From positions 1 through 43,440 of the forward strand of contig OMIK01000019.1 in assembly GCA_900299075.1 (NCBI GenBank): a DNA stretch of 43,440 nt, in the 5' to 3' direction. Below, piece by piece: positions 17,589 through 28,101 of this stretch (positions are counted from its first letter, which is position 1; each line of letters begins with the position of its first letter). The stretch is from Chlorobi bacterium Chlorobi_1 (GTDB lineage: Bacteria > Bacteroidota > Chlorobiia > Chlorobiales > Chlorobiaceae). A program made the position numbers and the translations under genes. The notes under the pieces are model-generated. The model was not told the origin of the DNA and ran no database searches. It saw nothing but the letters and a program-made list of their open reading frames with translations.

Positions 17589-18863
17589 GTGAGAAAAGCC
17601 CTGATCCTGACCAGGAACTTCCCGCCCTATCTCTGCGGCGACGCATCGCGGGTGCTGAAGATCGCCTCGAACCTTCCTGCGATCGGCTGGGAGTCGATCG
17701 TCGTAGCTCCGCCTGCCGTCGCGGGTGTGGCACCGCTGCTTCCCGCCGCCGCGGCCCGGCTCCTCGAGGTGCACCGCACCGGGCCGGATATCGAGGCCTC
17801 CAAGCTCGATGCCGGCGACAGGAACGACCTGCTGCACGGCAGGGAGGTGGCGGCCCTCCGGCCGCTCGCCTCAAGGCTGGCGGGTGTGTTCGGGAACGGC
17901 CGCGACGGCGCCGCCTGGCTCAAGGGTGCCGCTTCGCTGGTCGGGAAGCTGCTTGCGGAGAACCCTGAGATCGACCTGCTCTACGCCCAGGGCCCTCCGC
18001 TGGAGCCGCTGCAGCTCGCGCTGGAGACCGCAAGGAAGCACCATCTCACGGTCGTCTTCGACATCACCGCCCCGCTCGACCCCGCAATGCCCGCTCCCGG
18101 TGCCCCGGCCACTTCGGCTGCCGCCAGGTCCGAGGAGTCGATCATGCTCTCCGGGGTGCCCATGACCACGACGACGCGAGCCCTGAAGGAGTATTTCCTG
18201 AAAAAGTATATCGGCAGGCTCGACCATGGCTCGATCACCATCGTGCCGCCCTCGTTCGACTCGGCCCACCCGGCCTTCCGCGACGCCTCCGTCAGGGACG
18301 ATGGCGTCATGCGCATTGCGCTCCTCGTCGACGACCTGCCGAAAGCGGATCTCAAGGCGGCAGTCGCCGGCCTCGAAGCGTGGGCCCGGACAGGCGGGGC
18401 AACGGCCGGGACTGTGGAGCTGATGGCTTTCGGCGAGGGGGTCGGCGAACTGCTTCGCCTGAGTGCCAGGAGCACGATCAAGCCGCTGCTCGCGGTGCCC
18501 TCCGGCATGGACGGCGACCAGCTCAGGCTATGCCGTCGAGCCGGCCTCTTCTGCGCCCTGCTCGGCCGAACGCCCGGGAACGCCTGCACCATCCCGGACC
18601 GCCTCGTCGATGCGCTCGGCATGGGCCTCCCGCTCTGCGCCGTGCTTCCAGACGGTCCCGCTGCGCGGCTCGTGGCCGAAGCCGGAGGCTCGACCGCCCC
18701 TGCCGGCGACGCCGCAGCCATAGCCGGCATGTTCGGGAGCCTGCACGCCGCCTGGCGCTCAGGATCCCTCAGGGGCGCATCCGCGGAACTCGCCGCCCGC
18801 CATTCGGCAGTGGGCGTGATCCACGAGCTCACCCGCGCCATCGCAGGGCAGCATGTCAGCTGA
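17589..18863 (+). CDS. Divergent GT4-like glycosyltransferase
   Basis: 424 residues. The N-terminus (KALILTRNFPPYLCGDASRV, GWESIVVAPP) is that of GT4 enzymes that start with an N-F-P-P segment. The middle has LLYAQGPPLEPLQL and TTTTRALKEYFLKKY, and the end has ACTIPDRLVDALGMGLPLCAVLPDGPAARLVAEAGG in the place of the nucleotide-sugar site. The usual E-x7-E pair and a basic K/R pair are hard to find, so the enzyme may be inactive or use an unusual donor. GTG start, one base after the preceding stop. This is the last gene of the glycan operon; an 86-base gap follows. Confidence 0.7.
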   Translation: MRKALILTRNFPPYLCGDASRVLKIASNLPAIGWESIVVAPPAVAGVAPLLPAAAARLLEVHRTGPDIEASKLDAGDRNDLLHGREVAALRPLASRLAGVFGNGRDGAAWLKGAASLVGKLLAENPEIDLLYAQGPPLEPLQLALETARKHHLTVVFDITAPLDPAMPAPGAPATSAAARSEESIMLSGVPMTTTTRALKEYFLKKYIGRLDHGSITIVPPSFDSAHPAFRDASVRDDGVMRIALLVDDLPKADLKAAVAGLEAWARTGGATAGTVELMAFGEGVGELLRLSARSTIKPLLAVPSGMDGDQLRLCRRAGLFCALLGRTPGNACTIPDRLVDALGMGLPLCAVLPDGPAARLVAEAGGSTAPAGDAAAIAGMFGSLHAAWRSGSLRGASAELAARHSAVGVIHELTRAIAGQHVS

Positions 18864-18949
18864 GCTTCCAGAACAGGATGCTGGAGTTTCTGCAGGAAAT
18901 GGTATCCTTACGTATCATGCTTCTTGAATCATCAATTTAGGAGTTGCCC

Positions 18950-19438
18950 ATGCCTTTCTGTTCTCAGTGCGGGAGCGAAACCGTCCCGGAAGCCCTCTTC
19001 TGCAGCTCGTGCGGAAGCAGGATCGGCGGTGGCGAGCTCCCCGGCCGGAGCACCCCTGTCCGAAGTTCTGTGCCGGAGCCGCGAACGAGGCACGCTGAAG
19101 GCAATCCCTTCATGCGCTACTTTATCGGTTCCTTATCGAACTATGCCGTATTCGGAGGTCGGGCGAGCAGGAGGGCGTACCGCTTCTATTATCTCTTCTA
19201 TCTTCCGCTGCTGCTGCTGGCCATGCTGCTCGATGCCGTGCTCGATGCGGAGTACCTCCTGTTCGGGATGGTTTTCCTGGCGACCCTGCTGCCGACGCTG
19301 GCGCTTCTTGTCCGGCGCCTGCATGATGTCGACCGGACCGGGTGGTTCCTGCTGGTCCCGTTCTACAACGCCACGCTGCTTTCAGCCGAAGGCGTTCCGG
19401 GGGACAACCGTTTCGGCCCCGATCCGCTTGCCGGCTGA
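18950..19438 (+). CDS. Zinc-ribbon plus DUF805 membrane protein
   Basis: 162 residues. Residues 1-24 are a zinc ribbon with two C-x2-C pairs (C4, C7 and C18, C21, in FCSQCG and FCSSCG). A linker of about 25 polar residues follows. The rest is DUF805: FGGRASRRAYRFYYLFY, hydrophobic helices at about 80-122, and the family motif RRLHDVDRTGWFLL. ATG at 18950 is preceded by TAGGAG (18938-18943) at good spacing; a TTG 6 bases upstream is less likely. DUF805 is a membrane domain of unknown function. The gene converges with the minus-strand gene downstream. Confidence 0.88.
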   Translation: MPFCSQCGSETVPEALFCSSCGSRIGGGELPGRSTPVRSSVPEPRTRHAEGNPFMRYFIGSLSNYAVFGGRASRRAYRFYYLFYLPLLLLAMLLDAVLDAEYLLFGMVFLATLLPTLALLVRRLHDVDRTGWFLLVPFYNATLLSAEGVPGDNRFGPDPLAG

Positions 19439-19474
19439 CTGGCATGTCCCGATCCGGGAGCACGCCCGGTTCCG

Positions 19475-19891
19475 TCACGCTTCGTCGATCTGCCTGAGGA
19501 GGTCGCGCAGCGTGGTTGCCGCGGCGAGCCTCTCCCCGTCGGTGGCGGCGTTGTAGAAGCTGATGACCGCCTTGGCGCCGATGCCGATCGGCGGGTACTC
19601 CTTCCCGGCGAGCATGGGCATCACGGAGATGAACCTTGAGGCGGCCTCCCGCTCCATGCCGTTGATCCTTCCCACCACCTCGTCCGCGACAGCGGCCACG
19701 GCATCGCCGTCAAGCCCGGCGACATAGGCTGCGCTGGTCGCCGCTCCGTACTGGAAGCCGAGCACCGCGAAGACGATATCCCTGTCCGTGCTGTTCTCAA
19801 GTCCCGCCGGGCACTGCCCGATCGCCTCCGCCAGGAACTGCAGCACCAGCTTCTTGACGGAATCGATGTTTCCTGCCTGATTGTCGATCAT
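19475..19891 (-). CDS. Hypothetical protein
   Basis: 138 residues from ATG 19891. AAAGGAA (19894-19900 on the minus strand) lies 2 bases before it; the frame extends to a TTG at 19930 but that adds only a poorly supported 13 residues. The protein is acidic and soluble with no signal peptide. Segments DSVKKLVLQFLAEAIGQCPAG, FQYGAATSAAYVAGLDGDAV and AATTLRDLLRQIDEA suggest an all-helical fold. I do not recognise a family and assign no function. Codon use is like that of the neighbours. It is convergent with the DUF805 gene (36 bases between stops) and divergent from the rpsL operon. Confidence 0.6.
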   Translation of the reverse strand: MIDNQAGNIDSVKKLVLQFLAEAIGQCPAGLENSTDRDIVFAVLGFQYGAATSAAYVAGLDGDAVAAVADEVVGRINGMEREAASRFISVMPMLAGKEYPPIGIGAKAVISFYNAATDGERLAAATTLRDLLRQIDEA

Positions 19892-20194
19892 GTTCCTTTG
19901 TCTGTTGATGGGCAACGGCCCGTTGTGCAATAGGCGAATTTATGAATTTGCCGGCCATTGCGGCGGCTGCGGCACGAACGTTTACCGCAAAACAGGAGAG
20001 AGTCGCGTACCCCTTTAAACTGTTGGGCCCTGCCGCCACTTTGAAAAGAGGAGGGAAAACAGCGGAGATACAAAAAAGTGCGTCTATCTGTTTTGTTTTT
20101 TTTGATAATTCTTGTACTTTGGTCGTCCTTATGGATTTTCCTGAATGAGTTTTTCATCAGAAGTTTCAAACGAAAAAGAAAGAGAGTATATCGT
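19892..20194. other. Intergenic region between the hypothetical gene and rpsL
   Basis: About 303 bases without a supported gene. The part next to the minus-strand gene is GC-rich with a small inverted repeat (CAACG 19913-19917, CGTTG 19921-19925). The half next to rpsL is AT-rich, with a run of eight T before the -10 candidate. It most likely holds the str operon promoter and a 5' leader of roughly 80 bases. No tRNA, small open frame with good codon use, or terminator is visible. Confidence 0.6.
20079..20109 (+). promoter_or_regulatory. Candidate promoter of the rpsL-rpsG-fusA-tuf operon
   Basis: The best -10 is GATAAT (20104-20109, 5 of 6 to consensus) after a T-rich tract. The matching -35 position near 20080 (GTGCGTC) is weak. 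Transcription starting near 20116 would leave a leader of about 80 bases. An alternative pair is TTGTTT (20093-20098) with TACTTT (20115-20120). Confidence 0.3.
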
Positions 20195-20593
20195 ATGCCG
20201 ACGATTCAGCAGCTTATCAGGCACGGAAGAAGTGTGAAGGCGTCCAAGACCGCTTCCCCGGCACTGGAAAAATGTCCCCAGAAGCGAGGTGTCTGCACCC
20301 GTGTCTACACGACCACCCCGAAGAAGCCGAACTCCGCGCTTCGCAAGGTCGCTCGTGTGAGGCTGTCGAACAAGATCGAGGTCACCGCATACATTCCCGG
20401 CGAAGGCCACAACCTTCAGGAGCACTCCATCGTGCTGATCCGTGGCGGCAGGGTGAAGGATCTTCCGGGTGTGCGCTACCATATCGTCCGGGGCACCCTC
20501 GATACCTCCGGCGTCGCCGATCGCAAGCAGAGCCGTTCGAAGTACGGCGCCAAGGTGCCGAAGGCCGGTGCCGCTCCAGCAAAGAAAAAGTAA
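20195..20593 (+). CDS. rpsL: 30S ribosomal protein S12
   Basis: 132 residues. S12 lines the decoding centre and controls accuracy. Near-invariant segments are present: [25 protein letters not shown] and [33 protein letters not shown]. The lysines in TPKK (residues 43-44 here) have the streptomycin-sensitive form. The aspartate in VKDLPG is the residue that RimO methylthiolates in other bacteria. The ATG at 20195 opens the known [13 protein letters not shown]-terminus; the longer open frame from 20078 is not supported. First gene of the str operon; rpsG follows after 24 bases. Confidence 0.99.
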   Translation: MPTIQQLIRHGRSVKASKTASPALEKCPQKRGVCTRVYTTTPKKPNSALRKVARVRLSNKIEVTAYIPGEGHNLQEHSIVLIRGGRVKDLPGVRYHIVRGTLDTSGVADRKQSRSKYGAKVPKAGAAPAKKK

Positions 20594-20617
20594 ACTGAAT
20601 TTTTAACTCGGATAATA

Positions 20618-21088
20618 ATGGGAAAGAAGGGTTCCGGATACGGTGGTCGCGAAGTTGATTTCCGCTACAACGACGAGACGGTTGCTCGCCTGATCAATGC
20701 CGTCATGCTTGATGGCAAGAAGGCTGTGGCTGCCAAGGTCGTGTACGACGCATTCGACATCATGGCGGGCAAGGTCGAGGGCGGCGACGCGCTCGAGGTG
20801 TTCCGCAAGGCCATGAGCAATGTTGCTCCGGTCGTCGAGGTGCGCAGCAAGAGGGTCGGTGGTGCTACCTACCAGATCCCGATGGAGGTCCAGCCCTCCA
20901 GGAGGACCGCTCTCGCGTTCCGCTGGATCAAGCAGTACTCCAAGAAGCGTGGTGGCAGGTCGATGGCCGAGAAGCTGGCTGCCGAGCTCCTTGATGCCGC
21001 TTCGGAGCAGGGCGCTTCGGTCAAGAAGCGCGACGAGGTGCATCGTATGGCCGAGGCCAACAAGGCATTCGCCCACTTCAGGTTCTGA
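20618..21088 (+). CDS. rpsG: 30S ribosomal protein S7
   Basis: 156 residues, the usual length. S7 organises the 3' domain of 16S rRNA and contacts tRNA in the E site. Typical segments: ARLINAVMLDGKKAVA, VEVRSKRVGGATYQIPMEV, RRTALAFRWI and the C-terminal EVHRMAEANKAFAHFRF. In E. coli S7 represses translation of its operon; no comparable mRNA site could be recognised in the short rpsL-rpsG gap here. Confidence 0.99.
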   Translation: MGKKGSGYGGREVDFRYNDETVARLINAVMLDGKKAVAAKVVYDAFDIMAGKVEGGDALEVFRKAMSNVAPVVEVRSKRVGGATYQIPMEVQPSRRTALAFRWIKQYSKKRGGRSMAEKLAAELLDAASEQGASVKKRDEVHRMAEANKAFAHFRF

Positions 21089-21119
21089 GTCTGTTAGGAA
21101 TTATTAAATCGGATTGATC

Positions 21120-23234
21120 ATGACACGCCAGGTTGCGTTAGATAAAGTCAGGAATATCGGGATCATGGCCCACATCGATGCGGGCAAGACCACGACCACG
21201 GAGAGGATCCTCTATTACACCGGTCGTCTGCACAAGATGGGCGAAGTCCACGAGGGCGGCGCCACCATGGACTGGATGGAGCAGGAGAAGGAGCGCGGCA
21301 TCACCATCACCTCCGCGGCAACCACCTGTTTCTGGACCCCGAAGTTCGGCAACTTCTCCGGTGTCAACCACAGGATCAACATCATCGATACTCCCGGCCA
21401 CGTCGACTTCACGGTCGAGGTGGAGCGCTCCCTCAGGGTGCTTGACGGCGCGGTTGCGCTGTTCTGCGCCGTGGGCGGCGTCGAACCCCAGTCCGAAACC
21501 GTCTGGCGCCAGGCCAACAAGTACGGGGTTCCGAGGATTGCCTATGTCAACAAGATGGACCGTGTCGGCGCCGACTTCTTCGACACCGTCAAGGCCATCA
21601 GGGAGCGCCTCGGCGCCAACCCGGTACCGATCCAGATCCCGATCGGCGAGGGCGAGATCTTCGCCGGCTTCGTCGACCTGATCCGCATGAAGGGCATTAT
21701 CTACGATAAAGAGGATGGCAGCACCTACACCGAGGTCGAGATCCCGCACGATCTCGAGAACGAGGCCCGCACCTGGCGCATCAACATGCTCGAGGCGGTC
21801 TCCGAGGTTGACGACACCCTGCTCGAGAAGTACCTCAACGGCGAGGACATCACCGAGGACGAGGTTCGCGGCGTGCTCCGCAAGGCTACCCTCGGCGTAA
21901 CCATCATCCCGGTCCTCTGCGGCTCCTCATTCAAGAACAAGGGTGTCCAGTTCATGCTGGATGCCGTGATCGACTACCTGGCTTCGCCGGTCGATGTCGG
22001 CTCGGTCGAGGGTCACCACCCGAGGACCGAAGAGTCGGTCGTCCGCGAGCCGAAGGACGAGCAGCCGTTCGCCGGCCTCGCCTTCAAGATCGCTACCGAC
22101 CCCTTCGTCGGCAAGCTGACCTTCTTCAGGGTTTACTCCGGCGTCCTCAATGCCGGCAGCTATGTTCTCAATTCCGTTACTGGCAAGAAGGAGCGCGTCG
22201 GCCGCGTGCTGCAGATGCACTCCAACAAGCGCGAAGAGCGCGACTGCGTGTATGCCGGCGATATCGCCGCAGCCGTGGGCCTCAAGGATGTGAGGACCGG
22301 CGACACGCTGTGCGATGAAAGCAATCCGATCGTGCTCGAGAAGATGGTCTTCCCCGAGCCGGTCATCGAGATCGCCGTCGAGCCGAAGACCAAGGCCGAC
22401 TCCGACAAGCTCGGCGTCTCCCTTGCGAAGCTCGCCGAGGAGGATCCGACCTTCCGTGTGAAGACTGACGAAGAGACGGGCCAGACCCTGATCGCCGGCA
22501 TGGGCGAGCTGCACCTCGAAATCCTTGTCGACCGCCTGAAGCGCGAGTTCAAGGTGGAGGCCAACGTCGGCCAGCCGCAGGTGGCCTACCGCGAAACCAT
22601 TCGCGGTTCGGTCGAGTTCGAAGGCAAGTTCGTCCGCCAGTCGGGCGGTAAAGGTCAGTTCGGTCTGGTCGTCCTCAAGGTCGAGCCGCTGGAAGAGGGC
22701 AAGGGCTACGAATTCGTCGACGGTATCAAGGGCGGCGTTATCCCGAAAGAGTACATCCCGGCAGTCAACGCCGGTATCCAGGGCGCCATGAAGGATGGTG
22801 TGGTGGCTGGCTTCCCGATGCAGGATATCAAGGTTACCCTGATCGACGGCAAGTACCACGAGGTCGACTCCTCGGAAATGGCCTTCAAGATTGCCGGTTC
22901 AATCGGTTTCAAGGGTGCCGCCAAGAAGGCGAACCCGGTGCTGCTCGAGCCGATCATGAAGGTCGAGGTCATCACTCCTGAGGAGTACCTGGGTGACGTC
23001 ATGGGCGACCTCTCTGGCCGCAGGGGCCACATCGAGGGCATGGGCCAGCGGGCAGGCGCACAGTTCGTGAACGCGAAGGTGCCGCTCTCCGAGATGTTCG
23101 GCTACTCGACCGACCTGCGTTCGATGACCCAGGGCCGCGCGAACTACTCGATGGAGTTCGAGAGCTACCGCGAGGTGCCGAGGAGCATCGCCGAGGCCCT
23201 GCAGGAGAAGAGGGTCGGCAAGGATTCAGAATAA
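21120..23234 (+). CDS. fusA: Translation elongation factor G
   Basis: 704 residues. GTPase that moves tRNA and mRNA through the ribosome and, with RRF, splits it. Seen: P-loop AHIDAGKT at 17-24, the switch [13 protein letters not shown] stretch, DTPGH, NKMD, then domains II to V, ending in [22 protein letters not shown] 21120 is preferred over a TTG six bases earlier because homologues start just before [19 protein letters not shown] at 21095-21099 is the only purine-rich site upstream and is distant. Only one fusA copy is in the window. Normal length, no sign of the FusA2 variant. Confidence 0.99.
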   Translation: MTRQVALDKVRNIGIMAHIDAGKTTTTERILYYTGRLHKMGEVHEGGATMDWMEQEKERGITITSAATTCFWTPKFGNFSGVNHRINIIDTPGHVDFTVEVERSLRVLDGAVALFCAVGGVEPQSETVWRQANKYGVPRIAYVNKMDRVGADFFDTVKAIRERLGANPVPIQIPIGEGEIFAGFVDLIRMKGIIYDKEDGSTYTEVEIPHDLENEARTWRINMLEAVSEVDDTLLEKYLNGEDITEDEVRGVLRKATLGVTIIPVLCGSSFKNKGVQFMLDAVIDYLASPVDVGSVEGHHPRTEESVVREPKDEQPFAGLAFKIATDPFVGKLTFFRVYSGVLNAGSYVLNSVTGKKERVGRVLQMHSNKREERDCVYAGDIAAAVGLKDVRTGDTLCDESNPIVLEKMVFPEPVIEIAVEPKTKADSDKLGVSLAKLAEEDPTFRVKTDEETGQTLIAGMGELHLEILVDRLKREFKVEANVGQPQVAYRETIRGSVEFEGKFVRQSGGKGQFGLVVLKVEPLEEGKGYEFVDGIKGGVIPKEYIPAVNAGIQGAMKDGVVAGFPMQDIKVTLIDGKYHEVDSSEMAFKIAGSIGFKGAAKKANPVLLEPIMKVEVITPEEYLGDVMGDLSGRRGHIEGMGQRAGAQFVNAKVPLSEMFGYSTDLRSMTQGRANYSMEFESYREVPRSIAEALQEKRVGKDSE

Positions 23235-23284
23235 GAAGGTTTTTCATCACGCATCACTAACAGAAACAGTAACGGAGACAAGCT

Positions 23285-24466
<1,182 letters not shown>

Positions 24467-24483
24467 CGGTAGTTTGTCATCCC

Positions 24484-24513
24484 GGGGCGAGGCATCGCTC
24501 TCGCCCCTTTTTT
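24484..24513 (+). terminator. Strong intrinsic terminator or attenuator between tuf and rpsJ
   Basis: Perfect 8-bp GC-rich stem (GGGGCGAG at 24484-24491, CTCGCCCC at 24500-24507), an 8-base loop, and a run of six T. It is only 29 bases before the rpsJ start, and no convincing promoter fits between them. Confidence 0.85.
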
Positions 24514-24542
24514 ATTGAAACCATCGAAACAGGGATAGACCA

Positions 24543-24854
24543 GTGGCTGTTCAGCAAAAGATCAGGATTAAGCTCAAGTCCTACGACCATAGCCTCGTCG
24601 ATAAATGGGCTTTGAAGATCATTGACGTGGTCAAGCAGACGGATGCCATCATCTTTGGCCCCATTCCGCTGCCCACGAAAACGCATGTGTATACCGTCAA
24701 CCGCTCTCCTCACGTCGACAAGAAGTCACGTGAGCAGTTTGCATTTTCATCGCACAAACGGTTGATCGAAATCGTCAACCCGACTGCCAGGACCATTGAT
24801 ATGCTGATGAAGCTTGAGCTTCCGAGTGGTGTTGATGTAGAAATTAAGTCTTAA
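24543..24854 (+). CDS. rpsJ: 30S ribosomal protein S10
   Basis: 103 residues, GTG start. S10 is part of the 30S head and also binds NusB in transcription antitermination in other bacteria. Typical segments: [43 protein letters not shown] and [11 protein letters not shown]. First gene of the S10 operon here; how it is transcribed across the terminator upstream is an open point. Confidence 0.99.
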   Translation: MAVQQKIRIKLKSYDHSLVDKWALKIIDVVKQTDAIIFGPIPLPTKTHVYTVNRSPHVDKKSREQFAFSSHKRLIEIVNPTARTIDMLMKLELPSGVDVEIKS

Positions 24855-24877
24855 CGAAATAGAAAAGCTAATCGGAT

Positions 24878-25507
24878 ATGGGTGCGATTCTCGGGAAAAA
24901 AATCGGCATGACCCGCTTGTACAACGACAATCGGGAGGCCGTTCCCTGCACGGTGATTCTGGCCGGGCCGTGTTATGTGACTCAGGTAAAGAGCACGGAA
25001 AAGGACGGCTATGAAGCCTATCAGCTCGGATTCGGCGAACGTGACGAGAAGAAAGTCACCAAGCCGGCCGCAGGGCACTACAAGAAAGCCGGTGTGGCTC
25101 CCGGATACATCCTCTCCGAAGTCAGCAAGGAGCTGCTCGTCGGTGAGTTCGAAGCCGGAAAGAGCGTGGGTGTCGACGTCTTCGTCGAAGGCGAGAAGAT
25201 CGATGTCCTCGGTGTCACCAAAGGCAAGGGTTTCGCCGGTGTCGTCAAGCGCCACAACTTCGGCGGCGGATCCAGAACGCACGGCCAGTCCGACAGGCTC
25301 CGCGCACCGGGTTCGGTGGGCGGCTCCTCCGATCCCTCCAGGACCTTCAAGGGGACCAGGATGGCGGGTCGCATGGGCGGCGCAAACAAGACGGTCAAGA
25401 ACCTTGTGATCGTCAAGATCATGCCGGAATCTAATCTGATCGTGGTGAAGGGTGCCGTGCCGGGTCCGAAGAATTCCTATGTAAAGATTGTTTCAACAAC
25501 AAAGTAA
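24878..25507 (+). CDS. rplC: 50S ribosomal protein L3
   Basis: 209 residues. L3 binds 23S rRNA early in assembly and reaches to the peptidyl transferase centre through an internal loop. The loop is present: [20 protein letters not shown] followed by MAGRMGG. The Gln in THGQSD is the residue methylated by PrmB in enteric bacteria. Start [12 protein letters not shown] is conserved. Confidence 0.99.
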   Translation: MGAILGKKIGMTRLYNDNREAVPCTVILAGPCYVTQVKSTEKDGYEAYQLGFGERDEKKVTKPAAGHYKKAGVAPGYILSEVSKELLVGEFEAGKSVGVDVFVEGEKIDVLGVTKGKGFAGVVKRHNFGGGSRTHGQSDRLRAPGSVGGSSDPSRTFKGTRMAGRMGGANKTVKNLVIVKIMPESNLIVVKGAVPGPKNSYVKIVSTTK

Positions 25508-25525
25508 AGCTGGGCGCACGGAACT

Positions 25526-26152
25526 ATGGAACTTAAAGTACGCAATATACAGGGTGCGGAGACCGGTGAGGTTGTGACGCTGAACGATGAGATTTTCGGT
25601 ATCGAAGTTTCCGAGCACGCCATGTACCTCGACGTCAAGGCGATCCTCGCAAACCGCAGGCAGGGAACCCACAAAGCCAAGACCCGCGCAGAAGTCCGCG
25701 GCGGCGGCAGGAAGCCGTATCGCCAGAAGGGCACCGGCAACGCCCGCCAGGGTTCGACCCGTTCGGGCCTCATGGTCGGCGGCGGCACCATCTTCGGCCC
25801 CGTGCCCCGCTCTTACGAGCAGAAGGTCAACAAGAAAGTCAAGCTCCTCGCACGCCGTTCGGCCCTGAGCGCCAAGGCATCCGCCGGCCAGATCGTGGTC
25901 GTCGAGGATTTCCAGCTCGAAGCCATCAAGACCAAGCCGGTCGCCGACATGCTGAAGAGCCTCGGACTCGATTCCAGGAAGACCCTCATGCTGACGCCCG
26001 CCTACGACGCCGTGGTCAGCACTTCTGGCAGGAACATCGAGAAGCTGAGCGTCATGGCTGCCGAGAACGCTTCGACCTACGACATCCTCAACAGCCAGGC
26101 CGTGCTGTTCCAGAAGGCTGCGCTGCAGAAAATAGAAGAAACCTTAGGGTAA
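25526..26152 (+). CDS. rplD: 50S ribosomal protein L4
   Basis: 208 residues. L4 lines the peptide exit tunnel with a long loop, visible here as GGGRKPYRQKGTGNARQGSTRSG. In E. coli L4 also attenuates and represses the S10 operon. Whether L4 does so in this organism cannot be read directly; see the terminator before rpsJ. The globular part has ALSAKASAGQIVVVEDF and the C-terminal ASTYDILNSQAVLF segments. Confidence 0.98.
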   Translation: MELKVRNIQGAETGEVVTLNDEIFGIEVSEHAMYLDVKAILANRRQGTHKAKTRAEVRGGGRKPYRQKGTGNARQGSTRSGLMVGGGTIFGPVPRSYEQKVNKKVKLLARRSALSAKASAGQIVVVEDFQLEAIKTKPVADMLKSLGLDSRKTLMLTPAYDAVVSTSGRNIEKLSVMAAENASTYDILNSQAVLFQKAALQKIEETLG

Positions 26153-26185
26153 TTACCGATTGCCAGTAAACAGGAGAAGATTGCA

Positions 26186-26503
26186 ATGAAAAACCCGTTG
26201 TTGCGCCCGTGGCTGACCGAGAAGAGCACCAGGCTCACCGAGCAGAAAGGCCAGTACGTCTTCCAGGTGAAGCCGGACGCAGATAAGTTTGATATCAAGA
26301 AGGCTGTCGAGCAGAAGTTCGGCGTCGACGTCACTTCGGTGCGGACGGTCAACTGCCTGGGCAAGTCCAAGAGGCAGTACACCCGCAAGGGACTGATCGC
26401 CGGGAAGAAGAGCGACTGGAAAAAGGCGATCGTTACCCTCGCGAACGGGCAGGTCATCGACTACTATGCCGGCGCTGGCGATAAGAGCGATAAAAAGGAT
26501 TAA
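26186..26503 (+). CDS. rplW: 50S ribosomal protein L23
   Basis: 105 residues. L23 stands at the tunnel exit, where trigger factor and SRP dock. Conserved start [11 protein letters not shown] and the segment [26 protein letters not shown], then loop with [22 protein letters not shown]. The C-terminus ([11 protein letters not shown]) is a short charged tail that varies in the family. Confidence 0.97.
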   Translation: MKNPLLRPWLTEKSTRLTEQKGQYVFQVKPDADKFDIKKAVEQKFGVDVTSVRTVNCLGKSKRQYTRKGLIAGKKSDWKKAIVTLANGQVIDYYAGAGDKSDKKD

Positions 26504-26528
26504 TAACAAGGTTAGATAATTAATTACG

Positions 26529-27368
26529 ATGGCAATCAGGAAAATGGACCCGGTAACCCCGGGCACGAGGTTCGCGTCATATGCAGGCTTCGACGAGATC
26601 ACCAAGAGCACTCCGGAAAAGAGCCTGCTCGTCCCTGTCAAGAGGACCGGCGGACGCAACAGCAACGGCCGTGTGACCTCACGCCACATGGGCGGCGGCC
26701 ACAAGAGGTTCTACAGGATCATCGATTTCAAGCGCAACAAGGACGGGGTGCCCGCCAAGGTCGCTTCGATCGAGTATGACCCGAACCGTTCTTCCCGTAT
26801 TGCACTTCTTAATTATAAAGACGGAGAAAAACGTTATATTCTCGCCCCGAAGGGTTTGAAGGTTGGCGATCTCCTCGAGAGCGGTGAGAAGGTCGACATC
26901 AGGGTAGGCAATACCATGCCGCTGAAGAACATCCCGATCGGCACCGACGTGCACAACGTCGAGCTGAGGGCCGGCAAGGGTGGCCAGATGGTCAGGTCCG
27001 CAGGTGCGTTCGCCGTGCTTGCAGCCCGCGAAGGCAACTATGCAACCCTGAAGATGCCGTCTGGCGAGATCAGGAAGGTCCGCGTGGAGTGCCGCGCCAC
27101 CATCGGTGTCATCGGCAACGCCGAGCATGAGAACATCAGCCTGGGCAAGGCAGGCCGCAGCCGCTGGCTCGGCATCCGTCCCCAGACCCGCGGTATGGCC
27201 ATGAACCCGGTCGACCATCCGATGGGCGGCGGTGAAGGCAAATCGAAGTCGGGCGGTGGCCGTAAGCATCCGAAGTCTCCTTGGGGCCAGCTCGCGAAAG
27301 GCTTGAAGACCAGGAACAAGAAGAAAGCCTCGACGAAGCTCATCGTCCGCGGCAGGAACTCCAAGTAA
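26529..27368 (+). CDS. rplB: 50S ribosomal protein L2
   Basis: 279 residues. One of the primary 23S rRNA-binding proteins; needed for subunit joining and peptidyl transfer. Seen: [20 protein letters not shown] near the N-terminus and [19 protein letters not shown] near the C-terminus, with the conserved histidine in VDHPMGG that matters for peptidyl transferase activity in E. coli. A short AT-rich stretch inside the gene (26800-26840) is the only part with lower GC. Confidence 0.99.
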   Translation: MAIRKMDPVTPGTRFASYAGFDEITKSTPEKSLLVPVKRTGGRNSNGRVTSRHMGGGHKRFYRIIDFKRNKDGVPAKVASIEYDPNRSSRIALLNYKDGEKRYILAPKGLKVGDLLESGEKVDIRVGNTMPLKNIPIGTDVHNVELRAGKGGQMVRSAGAFAVLAAREGNYATLKMPSGEIRKVRVECRATIGVIGNAEHENISLGKAGRSRWLGIRPQTRGMAMNPVDHPMGGGEGKSKSGGGRKHPKSPWGQLAKGLKTRNKKKASTKLIVRGRNSK

Positions 27369-27401
27369 CTTTGTGGAAACCAACAATAAGCAGAGAGTAT
27401 T

Positions 27402-27698
27402 ATGCCAAGATCACTGAAGAAGGGCCCGTTCATCGAACTCAAGCTTGAGAAGCGGATCCTTGATATGAACAGCAAAGGCGAGAAGAAGGTGGTCAAGACC
27501 TGGTCGCGCAGCTCCATGATCTCCCCGGATTTCGTCGGCCACACGGTTGCAGTCCACAACGGCAAGACCCATGTCCCTGTCTACGTCAGCGAGAACATGG
27601 TGGGCCACAAGCTTGGTGAGTTCGCTCCGACGAGAACGTTCCGCGGCCATGCGGGCGGCAAGGCTGAGAAGGGCGGTTCGGCACCCAGGAAAAAATAA
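27402..27698 (+). CDS. rpsS: 30S ribosomal protein S19
   Basis: 98 residues. Forms the 30S head with S13 and contacts the A-site finger of the large subunit. Conserved [10 protein letters not shown] start, then [28 protein letters not shown] and [13 protein letters not shown]. Normal length. Confidence 0.98.
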   Translation: MPRSLKKGPFIELKLEKRILDMNSKGEKKVVKTWSRSSMISPDFVGHTVAVHNGKTHVPVYVSENMVGHKLGEFAPTRTFRGHAGGKAEKGGSAPRKK

Positions 27699-27727
27699 TC
27701 TGATAACGCGGAAAGGTAAGAGATATC

Positions 27728-28087
27728 ATGCAAGCTAAAGCAATTTTACGGCATACCCCGACGTCGCCCCGAAAAATGCGGCTCGTTGCCGGCCTTGTTC
27801 GTGGAAAGCAGGTCGACCAGGCGAAAGCCATCCTCCTCAACTCCACCAAAAGCGCAGCCCGCAATATGATGGTTACGCTCAAATCGGCAGTGGCGAACTA
27901 CACGCAGCTCAACCCCGACGAAAGGGTGAACGACAACGAGCTGATCGTGAAGGCCATCTTCGTCGATGAAGGGCCCTCGCTCAAGAGGCTTCTGCCTGCC
28001 CCGATGGGTCGTGCGTACAGGATCCGCAAGCGGTCCAACCACCTGACCATCGTCGTGGACAAGGCTAAAAAACCGGTAACCAAATAA
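27728..28087 (+). CDS. rplV: 50S ribosomal protein L22
   Basis: 119 residues. L22 has a long hairpin reaching into the exit tunnel, where macrolide-resistance mutations occur in other bacteria. Family segments: [30 protein letters not shown], and the hairpin part with [30 protein letters not shown]. The conserved tail is complete. Confidence 0.98.
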   Translation: MQAKAILRHTPTSPRKMRLVAGLVRGKQVDQAKAILLNSTKSAARNMMVTLKSAVANYTQLNPDERVNDNELIVKAIFVDEGPSLKRLLPAPMGRAYRIRKRSNHLTIVVDKAKKPVTK

Positions 28088-28101
28088 ACAAGGAGATAAC
28101 A

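Noticed and set aside
18868-18888. Hairpin TCCAG/CTGGA after the glycan operon as a terminator
   Set aside because: The stem is only 5 bp, the loop is 9 bases and the T-run is poor; not enough to call a terminator.
19913-19925. Inverted repeat CAACG-GCC-CGTTG as an operator for the minus-strand gene
   Set aside because: The arms are only 5 bases and no regulator or clear promoter is associated.
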